A stretch of 64,000 nucleotides of DNA, from NCBI RefSeq assembly GCF_001417735.1, contig NZ_BBUZ01000022.1, positions 186,001 through 250,000 on the forward strand, given 5' to 3'. Below the pieces are notes generated by a model. It had not been told where the DNA came from. It saw only the letters and a program-made list of their open reading frames with translations, and made no database searches. Positions 49,532 to 58,740 of the stretch are shown in pieces (within the stretch, counting starts at the first letter, position 1; each line of letters starts with the position of its first letter). The translations under genes and the position numbers were made by a program. Source of the DNA: Streptomyces sp. NBRC 110028. Lineage in GTDB: Bacteria; Actinomycetota; Actinomycetes; Streptomycetales; Streptomycetaceae.

Positions 49532-52357
49532 TCAGGACGGCTCCGGCACCGCCGGCGGCCGGGCGGACCGATCCGCCGGCAGGACCTCGTGCGGCTCGGG
49601 CGGTTCGGGCAGCGCCAGTTCCGCCCAGATGACCTTGCCGCCCGCCGTGTAGCGCGTCCCCCAGCGCTCGGCGAACTGGGCGACCAGGAACAGCCCGCGG
49701 CCGCCCTCGTCGGTCGTCGCCGCGTACCGCAGATGCGGTGAGGTGCTGCTGGTGTCGGACACCTCGCAGATCAGACCGCGGTCGCGGATCAGCTGCAGCC
49801 GGATCGGGCCGGTGGCGTGCCGGATGGCGTTGGTGATCAGCTCGCTGAGGACCAGTTCGGCGGTGAACGCCACCTCCTCCATGCCCCACTCCTCCAGCTG
49901 CCGCAGCGCCCCGGCACGCACTCCGGCCACCGCGGCGGGGTCGGACGGCACGTCCGAGGACACCACCCGGCCGGGGCCCAGCACCCGGGTCCGGGCGGCG
50001 ATCAGCGCGATGTCGTCGCCCGGCTGGGTGGGCAGCATCGCGTCGAGCACGTCGGTGCAGATCTCCTCGGGCGACCGCCCCGGATGCGACAGGGCGCCGC
50101 GCAGCATCTCCAGACCGATGTCGATCTCCCGGCGGCGGTCCTCGATGAGCCCGTCGGTGTAGAGGACCAGATGGCTGCCCTCGGCCAGCTCCAGCTCGGC
50201 CATGTCGAACGGCAGCCCGCCCAGGCCCAGCGGGGGCCCGGCGGGCAGGTCCGGGAACTGCACCGACCCGTCCGGGCTCACCACCGCGGGCGGCGGATGC
50301 CCGGCCCGGGCCATGGTGCAGCGCCGCGTCACCGGGTCGTAGATCGCGTACAGGCAGGTGGCCCCGGTCGCGCCGGTGAGCGGTTCGCCCCCGCCGCCGG
50401 GGAGGTCCTGGCCGAGGGGGATCTCGTCCTGGTCGATGCGGGCCACCAGGTCGTCCAGATGGGTCAGGATCTCATCGGGCGGCAGGTCGAGGGTGGAGAA
50501 GTTGTGCACCGCCGTCCGCAGCCGCCCCATGGTGGCCGCCGCGTGCAGCCCGTGCCCGACGACGTCGCCCACCACCAGCGCCACCCGCGCACCGGGCAGC
50601 GGGATGACGTCGAACCAGTCGCCGCCGACGCCCGACTCCGCGGGCAGATAGCGGAAGGCCACGTCCAGGGCGCTCTGCGGGGGCACGGCGCGGGGCAGCA
50701 GGCTGTGCTGGAGGGTCACCGCCATGGTGTGCTCGCGGGTGTAGCGGCGGGCGTTGTCGATGCACACCGCCGCGTGGGAGGCCAGCTCCTCGGCGAGCGT
50801 CACCTCCTCCTCCTCGAAGGTCTCGCGCTCCGCCATCCGCCAGAAGTTGACCACGCCGAGCAGCACGCCGCGGGCCCGCAGCGGCACGGTGACCAGCGAC
50901 CGCACGCCGTAGTCGAGGATCTTGGCCGTCTGCCCGGGGTCGTGGGCACGCCAGCCGGACGCCCGGGTCAGATCGTCCTGGACGACCGGCCGCCCGCTGC
51001 CCATGCCCAGCGCCTGGGGCGCGGATGCGGTGAACGAGAACCGTCTGCCGACGGGGTAGAAGGGGTGGTCGGGCCGGAAGCCGTGGACGGCCACCCGGCA
51101 CATCTGGGCGCCGCCGGCCGCGGACGGCTCCTCCCCGCGCGGTACGGACTCCGCCAGGTCGACCGTGACGAAATCGGCGAACCGCGGCACCGCCACCCGC
51201 GTCAGCTCCTCGGCGGTGCGCCCCACGTCGAGCGTGGTGCCGACCTCCACGCTGGCGTCGTACAGCAGCTTGAGCCGCTTCTGGGCCACATCGGCGCGGC
51301 CCGAGAGGGCACGCAGCTCGGTGGAGTCGCGCAGGGTGGTGACGCTGCCGGGCGGACCGCCGTCGCGGTCGGTGGGCCGGTTGTTCACCGCCAGCAGCCG
51401 GTCGCCCGCCACCCGCACCTCGTCGGTGACGACGCGCCGGGAGACCAGCAGACCGGCGATCCCGGGGTCCAGCCCCAGCAGGTGGACCGGGCGTCCCTCG
51501 GGGCGCGGCGGCAGGCCGAGCAGCCGGGACGCCTCGTCGTTGGCGAGCACCAGGCGGCCCTCGCCGTCGACGATCAGCACGCCCTCCCGCACGGCGTGCA
51601 GCACCGCGTCGTGGTGCTCGTACATCCGCGTCATCTCGGCCGGGTCCAGGCCCCGGGTCTGGCGCCGCAGCCGCCTGGTGACCAGGGCGGTGCCGCCGGT
51701 GGCCAGGGCGAGCGAGGCGGTGACGGCGCCGATGAGCAGCGGCAGCTGGCGGTCGGCGAGCCCGCTCACCGTGCGGATCGTGAGGCCCGCGCCGACCGCG
51801 CCGACGACCTTGTGGTGGCTGTCGAAGATGGGCGCCACCGCGTCCATCGCCTCGCCCATGGTGCCCGGGCCGGTACCGGTGGTGAGGTGCCCGTGCAGCG
51901 CGGGGCCGATGGTGCCGATGTAGTGGTGTCCGATGCGCCTGGGGTTGGGGTGGGTGAGCCGGATGCCGTCGGTCTTCATGACGACGACGAAGTCGAGCCC
52001 GGTCCTCTTGCGGACGGCCTCCGCCTTCGGCTGCAGCACGGCGGTCGGATCGCGGCTGTGCAGGGCCCGCACCATCCCCGGCGCGTTGGCGAAGGACTCG
52101 GCGACGGCGATGGACCGGCCGCGGGCCTCGTTGGTGGCGTCGTGCCGCACCTGGAGCACCAGGGCGGCGGACGCCGCGACGCCGAGCAGCAGCACGATGA
52201 TCAGCTGGAGGACGAAAACCTGGCCGGCGACGCTGCGGACGTGTCGCCACACCCCAGTGCGCCGTCCCGCCTCCTGAGGGCGCTCACGCCGCCGACTCCG
52301 TGGGCGCCGACCGGGGAACATGCGGGCAACCCACGATCGACCCATAAACCGGGCCAT
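49532..52357 (-). CDS. Sensor PP2C/SpoIIE phosphatase with PAS, GAF and HATPase domains
   Basis: About 941 residues. An N-terminal transmembrane helix (near 48-70) is followed by a CitA/DcuS-like sensor domain (about 70-195), a second helix near 205, and a PAS domain (LHAVREGVLIVDGEGRLVLA). Then come a GAF domain (about 390-545), a SpoIIE/PP2C phosphatase (VGGDWFDVIPLPGARVALVV, then GDVVGHGLHAA and LVLYTDGLIEDRR) and a C-terminal HATPase (LVLSELITNAIRHA). Such proteins set sigma-factor partner switching. The start is uncertain: ATG 52357 has TAGATG 7 nt upstream and could be leaderless; ATG 52321 is also possible. Reads 235 nt downstream of the conservon promoter side, so a separate unit. Confidence 0.85.
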   Translation of the reverse strand: MARFMGRSWVARMFPGRRPRSRRRERPQEAGRRTGVWRHVRSVAGQVFVLQLIIVLLLGVAASAALVLQVRHDATNEARGRSIAVAESFANAPGMVRALHSRDPTAVLQPKAEAVRKRTGLDFVVVMKTDGIRLTHPNPRRIGHHYIGTIGPALHGHLTTGTGPGTMGEAMDAVAPIFDSHHKVVGAVGAGLTIRTVSGLADRQLPLLIGAVTASLALATGGTALVTRRLRRQTRGLDPAEMTRMYEHHDAVLHAVREGVLIVDGEGRLVLANDEASRLLGLPPRPEGRPVHLLGLDPGIAGLLVSRRVVTDEVRVAGDRLLAVNNRPTDRDGGPPGSVTTLRDSTELRALSGRADVAQKRLKLLYDASVEVGTTLDVGRTAEELTRVAVPRFADFVTVDLAESVPRGEEPSAAGGAQMCRVAVHGFRPDHPFYPVGRRFSFTASAPQALGMGSGRPVVQDDLTRASGWRAHDPGQTAKILDYGVRSLVTVPLRARGVLLGVVNFWRMAERETFEEEEVTLAEELASHAAVCIDNARRYTREHTMAVTLQHSLLPRAVPPQSALDVAFRYLPAESGVGGDWFDVIPLPGARVALVVGDVVGHGLHAAATMGRLRTAVHNFSTLDLPPDEILTHLDDLVARIDQDEIPLGQDLPGGGGEPLTGATGATCLYAIYDPVTRRCTMARAGHPPPAVVSPDGSVQFPDLPAGPPLGLGGLPFDMAELELAEGSHLVLYTDGLIEDRRREIDIGLEMLRGALSHPGRSPEEICTDVLDAMLPTQPGDDIALIAARTRVLGPGRVVSSDVPSDPAAVAGVRAGALRQLEEWGMEEVAFTAELVLSELITNAIRHATGPIRLQLIRDRGLICEVSDTSSTSPHLRYAATTDEGGRGLFLVAQFAERWGTRYTAGGKVIWAELALPEPPEPHEVLPADRSARPPAVPEPS

Positions 52358-52526
52358 AGAGATACATCTACACCGGGATGCCCCGGAAGGCGAGCCCCTT
52401 CTGCCCGCCATGCCCACAAAAGCACCTTGCGCCGAGAAGGGGTGACTTTACGCGCGGGCCGCCGGGGCGAGGAAACCACGGGGCGCGGGGTGCCGAGCCC
52501 GGCGGACTGTGCAAACCTGACAACAG

Positions 52527-52546
52527 GGCAATTCACCCGAATTGCC
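52527..52546. promoter_or_regulatory. Palindrome upstream of the DUF7144 membrane gene
   Basis: GGCAATTC-ACCC-GAATTGCC, perfect 8-bp arms, 51 nt upstream of the start codon. AT-rich relative to its surroundings, as operators often are in Streptomyces. The binding protein is unknown. Confidence 0.45.
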
Positions 52547-52597
52547 GCGAAACGGCGGCCACCGTGTCGCCGATCGCGCCTGACGAAGGAGCCCGAC

Positions 52598-53233
52598 ATG
52601 GCCACTCACGCGGGTGGAGTCCACCCGGGAACCGCTCCCCGCACCTACGGCGGAGTCAGCGGACGTCTCGTCTTCGGGGCCGTCATGATGCTTTTCGGCG
52701 GTCTGATGACCCTCGCCCAGGGCGTCGCCGCCGTACGCACCGACAGGGTCTTCGTGGCCACCCCGAACTACATCTTCAGCTACAACCTCACCGGGTGGGG
52801 CTGGATCCACATGATCCTCGGCATCGTCCTGGTGATCGCCGGCCTGGCGACGTTCACCGGCGCGATGTGGGCCCGGACCGTGGGCGTGGTGATCGCGGGG
52901 CTCGCCCTGATCGCCAACTTCCTGTGGCTGCCGTACACCCCGCTGTGGGCGGTGGCGCTGCTGCTCATCGACGCGTTCATCATCTGGGCCCTGTGCACCG
53001 GGGGCCAGGGCTACGAGGCGGGGATGGCCGGCGCGGGTTCCATGGGCCGCGGGGCGGGCCGCGAGGCCCGGTACGAAGGCCGCGGACAGGGATACGAAGG
53101 CCGCGGAGCCGGTCCGGACGCCCGCGAGCCGGGTCCCGAAGGCCGCGGGTCCGGCTACGAGGGCCGCGGACCGGGCCATGAAGGCCGCGGACCGGGCTAC
53201 GAAGGCCGCGGGCCGGGGCCCGAAGACCGATGA
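52598..53233 (+). CDS. DUF7144-like four-helix membrane protein with Gly/Arg repeat tail
   Basis: 211 residues. Four transmembrane segments lie between residues 22 and 135 (LVFGAVMMLFGGLMTLAQGV, IHMILGIVLVIAGLATFTGA, then VVIAGLALIANFLWLPYT, AVALLLIDAFIIWALCTGG). The last 70 residues are a tandem array of EGRG-x-GYE/PGP units. The DNA repeats too (GGCCGCGGACCGGGCTACGA-type). ATG 52598 follows a GAAGGAG ribosome site. The tail may be a low-complexity or RNA-like binding region; its role is unknown. Confidence 0.85.
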   Translation: MATHAGGVHPGTAPRTYGGVSGRLVFGAVMMLFGGLMTLAQGVAAVRTDRVFVATPNYIFSYNLTGWGWIHMILGIVLVIAGLATFTGAMWARTVGVVIAGLALIANFLWLPYTPLWAVALLLIDAFIIWALCTGGQGYEAGMAGAGSMGRGAGREARYEGRGQGYEGRGAGPDAREPGPEGRGSGYEGRGPGHEGRGPGYEGRGPGPEDR

Positions 53234-53346
53234 CGACCAGGGTGGTGTCATCGGCGGCCCGGCCGCCGGTGACACCGAGATCGATGAACCCGTCGGTCTA
53301 GCACGGATCGCGTGCGGCACGGCGGCGGCGGAGGCAGGCTGGAGCC

Positions 53347-54885
53347 ATGCTGCTGGCCGATGTCGCACGAACCTCCCGGCAGGTCGCGGCCACCTCCGCC
53401 CGCTCGGAGAAGATCGCCGCCCTGGCCGGGCTGTTCCGCCGCACCGAACCCGCCGAGGCCCCCGTGGTGATCACCTACCTCGCGGGGAAGCTCCCGCAGC
53501 GCCGCACCGGCGTCGGCTGGTCCACCCTGCGGCAGCGGCGCGAGCCCGCCGCCGCGCCACGGCTCGCCGTCCTCGACGTGGACCGCGCGCTGAGCCGCAT
53601 CGCCGCCGTGTCCGGCACCGGCGCCGGGGCGGAGCGAAGGCGGCTGGTGGGCGCGCTCATGGCCGATGCCACCGAGGACGAGCAGCGCTTCCTGCTCGGG
53701 CTCATCGGCGGCGAGCTGCGCCAGGGCGCGCTGGAGGCGCTGGCCGTGGAGGGGCTGGCGCAGGCGGCCGGCGCACCGCCCGCCGAGGTGCGCCGGGCGG
53801 TGATGCTCGGCGGTTCGCTGGGCGCGGTCGCCGAGGCGCTGCTCGCGCGCGGCCCGGCCGCGCTGGCCGACTTCCGGCTGGAGGTGGGGCGGCCGGTGCT
53901 GCCGATGCTCGCGCAGAGCGCGGCGGACCTGGACGAGGCCATGGACCGGCTCGGCCCGTGCGTGGTCGAGGAGAAGCTGGACGGCATCCGGGTCCAGGTG
54001 CACCGGGACGGGGACGCCGTACGCGTCTACACCCGCACCCTGGACGAGATCACCGACCGGCTGCCCGAGGTCGTGACGGCGGCCCGGGAACTCGCGGTGG
54101 AGCGGGCCATCCTCGACGGCGAGGTGATCGCCCTGGACGAGGCGGGGCGGCCCCGGCCGTTCCAGGAGGTCTCCGCCCGGGTCGGCTCCCGGCTCGACAT
54201 CGCCGGGGCGTCCGCCGCGCTGCCGCTGTCCCCCGTCTTCTTCGACCTGCTCGCCGTGGACGACCGCGATCTGCTCGCGCTGCCGACCCGTGAGCGCCAC
54301 ACCGAGCTGGCCCGGGTGGCCCCCGCGCCCCGCCGGGTGCGGCGGCTGGTCGCCGAGGACCCGGCGGACCCGGAGCGGCGGCGGGAGGCCCGCGCCTTCG
54401 CCGCCGACGTACTGGCCAGGGGCCACGAGGGCGTCCTGGTCAAGGGCCTTGAGGCCCCGTACGGCGCGGGGCGGCGCGGGGCGTCCTGGCTGAAGGTCAA
54501 GCCGGTGCACACGCTCGACCTGGTGGTGCTGGCCGCGGAGTGGGGCCACGGCCGCCGCACCGGCAAGCTGTCCAACCTCCACCTGGGCGCCCGGCGGCCG
54601 GACGGCACGTTCCTGATGCTCGGCAAGACCTTCAAGGGGCTGACCGACGCGCTGCTGGAGTGGCAGACCGAAGCGCTGCTGGGGATCGCGGTCAGCGACG
54701 ACGGCTGGGTGGTGCGGGTACGGCCCGAGCTGGTGGTGGAGGTGGCCTTCGACGGCCTGCAGCGCTCCTCCCGCTACCCGGCCGGGGTCACCCTGCGCTT
54801 CGCGCGCGTGCTGCGCTACCGGGAGGACAAACCGGCGGACCAGGCGGACACGGTGGAGACGGTGCTGGCGCTGCGACGGGCGTGA
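53347..54885 (+). CDS. ATP-dependent DNA ligase
   Basis: 512 residues. The N-terminal DNA-binding domain (1-195) is of the LigB/archaeal type. The adenylation motif I is CVVEEKLDGIRVQVH near residue 212, with Lys as the AMP acceptor. Motifs IV/V read LVKGLEAPYGAGRRGASWLKVKP, split as EGVLVKG and SWLKVKPV. A C-terminal OB domain contains TFLMLGKTFKGLTD. Actinobacteria carry such ligases besides the NAD-dependent LigA, for repair. Start ATG 53347 directly follows a GCTGGAGCC site. A LigD-type polymerase gene begins at 63647, but is not adjacent. Confidence 0.92.
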   Translation: MLLADVARTSRQVAATSARSEKIAALAGLFRRTEPAEAPVVITYLAGKLPQRRTGVGWSTLRQRREPAAAPRLAVLDVDRALSRIAAVSGTGAGAERRRLVGALMADATEDEQRFLLGLIGGELRQGALEALAVEGLAQAAGAPPAEVRRAVMLGGSLGAVAEALLARGPAALADFRLEVGRPVLPMLAQSAADLDEAMDRLGPCVVEEKLDGIRVQVHRDGDAVRVYTRTLDEITDRLPEVVTAARELAVERAILDGEVIALDEAGRPRPFQEVSARVGSRLDIAGASAALPLSPVFFDLLAVDDRDLLALPTRERHTELARVAPAPRRVRRLVAEDPADPERRREARAFAADVLARGHEGVLVKGLEAPYGAGRRGASWLKVKPVHTLDLVVLAAEWGHGRRTGKLSNLHLGARRPDGTFLMLGKTFKGLTDALLEWQTEALLGIAVSDDGWVVRVRPELVVEVAFDGLQRSSRYPAGVTLRFARVLRYREDKPADQADTVETVLALRRA

Positions 54886-54968
54886 GTCGGTGCGCTGACT
54901 GCCGCAGTCGGACCCGTCGATGACGCGTCGTCGACGTCAAGCCGACGAGAGTTCGAGGAAATACCGAC

Positions 54969-56177
54969 GTGCTGTCCATGGCCGGCAGTAGGGTCCGCGG
55001 GGTGAATCAACCTTCCCGTCTGCCGGACGCCTTTCGCCTCATCGTCACGGGGGGAGGTACCGGCGGCCACACCTACCCCGCGCTGACCGCGGTCCGGGCG
55101 TTACAGGCCCGGCTGACGGTCGACCGCCGCACGCTCGACGTCCTCTGGATCGGCACGTCCGACGGGCTGGAGGCCCGCGTCGCCCCGGCCGAGGGCATCA
55201 CCTTCAAGACAGTCGCTACGGGCAAGATCCGCAGGTCTGCGAATCCGCTCAAGATGGTGTCCCCGGCGAACGTCAAGGACATGGCGCGGGTACCGCTCGG
55301 TGTCGCTCAGGCCCGCAAGATCGTGTCGGACTTCCGGCCGGACGTCGTCCTCGCGACCGGCGGGTACGTCGCCGTCCCGGCCGGGCTCGCCGCCCGCATG
55401 TGCAAGCGTCCGCTGGTGCTGCATGAACAGACCGTGCGGCTCGGGCTGGCGAACCGGAAGCTGGCCGGGTCGGCGGCGCGGATCGCTGTGTCGTCGGAGT
55501 CGACGCTCCCGCTCCTCCCGGAGGCTGTGCGGTCCGCCACGGTCGTCACAGGCAACCCGGTACGGCCGGAGGTCCTGACCGGGCACGCTGAGAAGGCAGT
55601 CGCCGCCCTCGGGCTGGTTGGCTTCGACCAGCGGCTCCCGACGCTGTACGTGACCGGCGGCGCGCAGGGCGCGCAGCAGATCAACAACGTAGTCCGGGAC
55701 GCGCTCCCGTGGCTGCTGGAGCGTGCGAACGTAGTGCACCAGTGCGGTCCGGCGAACGTCGAGGCCCTGCGCGCGAGCGCGTCGGCGCTCCCGCCACACC
55801 TCGCGGGGCGGTACTACCTCACCGGGTTCGTCGGCCCGGAGCTGCCCGACGTCCTGGCGCTCGCCGACGTCGTGGTCTCCCGCAGTGGCGCCGGCACCCT
55901 CGCGGAGCTCACCGCCCTCGGCAAGCCGGCCGTGTTCGTGCCGCTCGCCTCCTCGGCGGGGAACGAGCAGGCACACAACGCCCGTCACTTGGAGGAAGCG
56001 GGCGCGGCCATCGCGCTGGAGGGAGAAGTCACCGCGGACCGGCTGCAGAACGCCCTCGGGCCACTGCTCACCGACCCGGCGCGGCGCGCGGGGATGGCGG
56101 ACGCGGCTCGGGCACACGGACGGCCGGACGCGGCGGACAGGCTCGTGGACGTGCTCCTGTCCGCCGCGTCCGGCTGA
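54969..56177 (+). CDS. MurG-like UDP-GlcNAc transferase (pathway copy)
   Basis: 402 residues. MurG motifs are clear: GGGTGGHTYPAL at residues 27-38 of the start chosen, YVTGGAQGAQQINN (nucleotide loop) near 222, and SRSGAGTLAELTALG then GNEQAHNARHLEEA in the C-terminal domain. Family members transfer GlcNAc onto lipid I; this copy sits in a sugar/amino-transferase locus away from dcw genes, so it may modify a small molecule or a special wall precursor. GTG 54969 is preferred because GAGGAA is 8 nt upstream; GTG 55002 is possible. It converges on the phosphatase gene. Confidence 0.85.
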   Translation: MLSMAGSRVRGVNQPSRLPDAFRLIVTGGGTGGHTYPALTAVRALQARLTVDRRTLDVLWIGTSDGLEARVAPAEGITFKTVATGKIRRSANPLKMVSPANVKDMARVPLGVAQARKIVSDFRPDVVLATGGYVAVPAGLAARMCKRPLVLHEQTVRLGLANRKLAGSAARIAVSSESTLPLLPEAVRSATVVTGNPVRPEVLTGHAEKAVAALGLVGFDQRLPTLYVTGGAQGAQQINNVVRDALPWLLERANVVHQCGPANVEALRASASALPPHLAGRYYLTGFVGPELPDVLALADVVVSRSGAGTLAELTALGKPAVFVPLASSAGNEQAHNARHLEEAGAAIALEGEVTADRLQNALGPLLTDPARRAGMADAARAHGRPDAADRLVDVLLSAASG

Positions 56178-56192
56178 CCGGTCGGACCGGTT

Positions 56193-56630
56193 CTACGAGA
56201 GGTGCCGCGGGGCGCCGTCCCGAATGAGGCGGACGACGACGGCGAAAGCCTCCGGCCCCTTGCCCCAAGGGTCGGGGACGTCCCGGTCGATGAGGTAGAG
56301 GACGGTCTTCCGGACGACCGCCCCGTCGGTGAGGCCGCGGATGGCGGTGAGGTTGGCGCCGTCCATGGCGAGGACGGCGTCCGCCCAGTCCAGCAGGCTG
56401 GGAGTGAGGTGTACGCCTCGGTGGGCGGTGAGGTCGTAGCCGGCCGTCGCCGCGGCGGTCACCATCTGCGCGTGCGCGGGGTGCCCGACCCACTTGTCCC
56501 GGGTGCCGGCCGACCGGACTTCGACGGCTGCGCCGCCGAGCTCCGCGAGGATGAGCGCTGCGAGCGGTGAGCGGCAGTGGTTGCCGAGGCACACCGTGAG
56601 GAGGCGCCGCGGCCGTGCGGCGGCGCTCAC
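56193..56630 (-). CDS. Low-molecular-weight protein tyrosine phosphatase
   Basis: 145 residues. The P-loop reads VCLGNHCRSPLA near residue 14 (C-x5-R), and the general acid motif is DVPDPWGKG near residue 118. LMW-PTPs dephosphorylate tyrosines; Wzb-type members act beside polysaccharide clusters. GTG 56630 overlaps the aminotransferase stop as GTGA, so it is co-translated with the sugar genes. It could act on a regulator or a phosphorylated intermediate; that is inference. Confidence 0.9.
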   Translation of the reverse strand: MSAAARPRRLLTVCLGNHCRSPLAALILAELGGAAVEVRSAGTRDKWVGHPAHAQMVTAAATAGYDLTAHRGVHLTPSLLDWADAVLAMDGANLTAIRGLTDGAVVRKTVLYLIDRDVPDPWGKGPEAFAVVVRLIRDGAPRHLS

Positions 56631-57763
56631 CGCCTGGCCCTGACGAGGGCGCGGCGCAATTCGGCGGCGGCGTGCTCGGCGTCCGTCGGCGTGAGGTGCT
56701 GGTGGAACGGGAGCGTCATGATCTCCTGACCCAATCGCTCGGTGACCGGCAGCGGCCGGTGCCACGTGGAGAAGGCCGGCTGCGTGTGGTTCGGCGGGTA
56801 GTGCACACCGACGCCGATACCGCGGTTCCGTAGCTCTAGGAACACCCTGTCACGGCGGCCGTCGGGGACGCGGACGGCACACATCGGCGGGACCGTGCGG
56901 TCTACGTCGGCGTCGACCAGGGCGACGCCACCGATTCCGTCGAGGGCAGTGGCGTAGGCGCGCCAGAGGGAGCGGCGCCGGTTCTCCGCCTCTGCGAAGT
57001 GGGCGAGCTGCACGAGGCCCACAGCGGCGTTGAGCGGCGACATCTGCACACGCATGCCGAACCCGTCGACCGTGTACGCCGTCATCTCCGCGCGCCTAGT
57101 CGAGGGCTCCACGATGCCGAGGCCGCGCAGGCGCCGACAGGTGTCGGCTTCCAGCGATGTACGGGGCACGATCACGCCGCCGAGCCCACACGTGAGGTTC
57201 TTGACCGGGCCGAAGGAGAAGCACGTCACCACGCCGGTCGTGCCGACTCGGCGCTCTCCCTGCCAGGAGCCGAAGGCCTGCGCCGCGTCCTCGACCACGG
57301 TCACACCCTGGGCGTCCAGCGTCGGCCGGGCTGGGGCGAGGTCGACGGCCCGGCCCCCGTAGAGGACCGGCAGCACGGCGCGGGTGTGAGGGGTGAGGGC
57401 GGCCAGGACCTCGGCAGGCTCGACGCATCCGGTGCCGGGGTTGACTTCGATGAACCGCGGCCGGGCCCCCGTTGCGACGATCGCCTGCACGCTCGCGCAG
57501 AAAGTGAAGGAGGGCACCAGGACCTCATGGCCCGGGCCGACGCCTGCGGCAAGAAGCCCGACATGGAGGGCGGCCGTGCCGGAGGCGACCGCGACGACAT
57601 CCGGCACGCCGAGGAACGCGGCGATGCGCTGCTCGAACTCTTCCGTGACCGCGCCGTGGTTGTACTGGCCGGCGCTCAGCGCGCCGGCGATGGCGGCTTC
57701 CTCGCCCCCATAGAGGTACGGGCGCGCGTTCCGCGCGATGTCCGGGGTTGTGGTGCTGGTCAT
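56627..57763 (-). CDS. DegT/DnrJ/EryC1-type PLP aminotransferase
   Basis: 378 residues. The PLP-phosphate contact is VASGTAALHVGL near residue 58, the aspartate is in VVEDAAQAFGSW, and the catalytic lysine is in SFGPVKNLTCGLGG near 185. These enzymes aminate dTDP-keto sugars. With the upstream dTDP-glucose dehydratase it would make a dTDP-4-amino- or 3-amino-6-deoxy sugar. ATG 57763 shares one base with the ATP-grasp stop (TGATG), so translation is coupled. The product sugar cannot be told from sequence. Confidence 0.9.
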   Translation of the reverse strand: MTSTTTPDIARNARPYLYGGEEAAIAGALSAGQYNHGAVTEEFEQRIAAFLGVPDVVAVASGTAALHVGLLAAGVGPGHEVLVPSFTFCASVQAIVATGARPRFIEVNPGTGCVEPAEVLAALTPHTRAVLPVLYGGRAVDLAPARPTLDAQGVTVVEDAAQAFGSWQGERRVGTTGVVTCFSFGPVKNLTCGLGGVIVPRTSLEADTCRRLRGLGIVEPSTRRAEMTAYTVDGFGMRVQMSPLNAAVGLVQLAHFAEAENRRRSLWRAYATALDGIGGVALVDADVDRTVPPMCAVRVPDGRRDRVFLELRNRGIGVGVHYPPNHTQPAFSTWHRPLPVTERLGQEIMTLPFHQHLTPTDAEHAAAELRRALVRARR

Positions 57764-58740
57764 CAGGCCGCCCCTTCGATGCTGGTCAGCGTCTCGACGT
57801 ATCGCGTGAGGGTGACGTCCGGCTTGTAGGTGAGCCGGCCGTGGTCGACGTCCTGGCGGAAGAGACCGCGGAGGTACTGTCCGACGTAGTCCGCGCCGGC
57901 CGCGACGGAGGTAGGGAATCCACCGGCGACCCGGGCGTTGGCCTCCGTGATGACGACCCTGCCCGGGCCTCCAGCCTGCTCCCGGATGAAGCCCTGCACG
58001 CAGCACGCCCCGGTGACACCGGTCGCGGTGAGCGCGGCGCGGACGCGCTCCGCCGCGTCGGGGTCGGTGAACGTACGGGAGACGACGGCGAGGCCCCCCT
58101 TGACCAGGAGCCGATATCGGAGGACCACGGAGGCCCGGCCGGCGCGGTCGACGAGGCAGTCCGCGGTGAACTCCCGCCCGCGGACGTGTTCCTGCACGAT
58201 CGGCGCCGGGATGAGCTCGCACAACACCCGGGCCTGCTCCCGCGTCCGGCACACATGCACGCCCTTCGCGCCCTGTCCGTGCCGGGGCTTGACGACGAGA
58301 GGGCCGTCCGGCGCGCGGTCGAGCTCGTCCGGGAGGACGGTGCGCGGCGTCGGCACGCCGTGCTCGGCGAGCACGGCGGCGAACCGGGCTTTGTCGCCGC
58401 ACGCCGCGACCGCGTCCCGGTCGGGGAGCCAGGTGGTGACGCCGAGGCCCGCCAGCGGCCGGCGGAGGGCGACCAGGCGCGGCAGCTCCCTCTCTACGGT
58501 CGAGAGGACCGCGTCCGGGCGGGCCTCCGCACACAGCCGGAGCACGGCTGTGCGGTACGCGGCGTCCTCCGTCGGGGGGAGGACGTGCGCGGTGACTTCC
58601 GGGAGGAGGAGCCCGGCCGCATGTGGGTCCGCGTCGGCTCCGAGGACATCGCAGCCGAGCTCCTGGAGGGACCGGGCGAGGTCGAAGCCGGGGGCGCCGC
58701 CGACGCCAGTGACGAGGATGCGCTTCGGCACGACGGTCAC
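57763..58740 (-). CDS. ATP-grasp ligase
   Basis: 325 residues. The N-terminal Rossmann-like domain starts PKRILVTGVGGAPGFDLAR. The ATP-grasp core has GPLVVKPRHGQGAKGVHV near residue 143 (ATP lysine) and VVITEANARVAGGFPTSV with metal-binding Glu/Asn near 275. It should join a carboxylate to an amine using ATP. GTG 58740 overlaps the dehydratase stop as GTGA. In this operon it may acylate the amino sugar with an amino acid; this is inference. PylC/CarB-like members are closest by eye. Confidence 0.85.
   Translation of the reverse strand: MTVVPKRILVTGVGGAPGFDLARSLQELGCDVLGADADPHAAGLLLPEVTAHVLPPTEDAAYRTAVLRLCAEARPDAVLSTVERELPRLVALRRPLAGLGVTTWLPDRDAVAACGDKARFAAVLAEHGVPTPRTVLPDELDRAPDGPLVVKPRHGQGAKGVHVCRTREQARVLCELIPAPIVQEHVRGREFTADCLVDRAGRASVVLRYRLLVKGGLAVVSRTFTDPDAAERVRAALTATGVTGACCVQGFIREQAGGPGRVVITEANARVAGGFPTSVAAGADYVGQYLRGLFRQDVDHGRLTYKPDVTLTRYVETLTSIEGAA

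Noticed and set aside
54969..56177. Housekeeping murG of the division/cell-wall cluster
   Set aside because: No dcw neighbours (ftsW, murC, murD) are present, and the locus is otherwise sugar-modifying; treated as a pathway copy.
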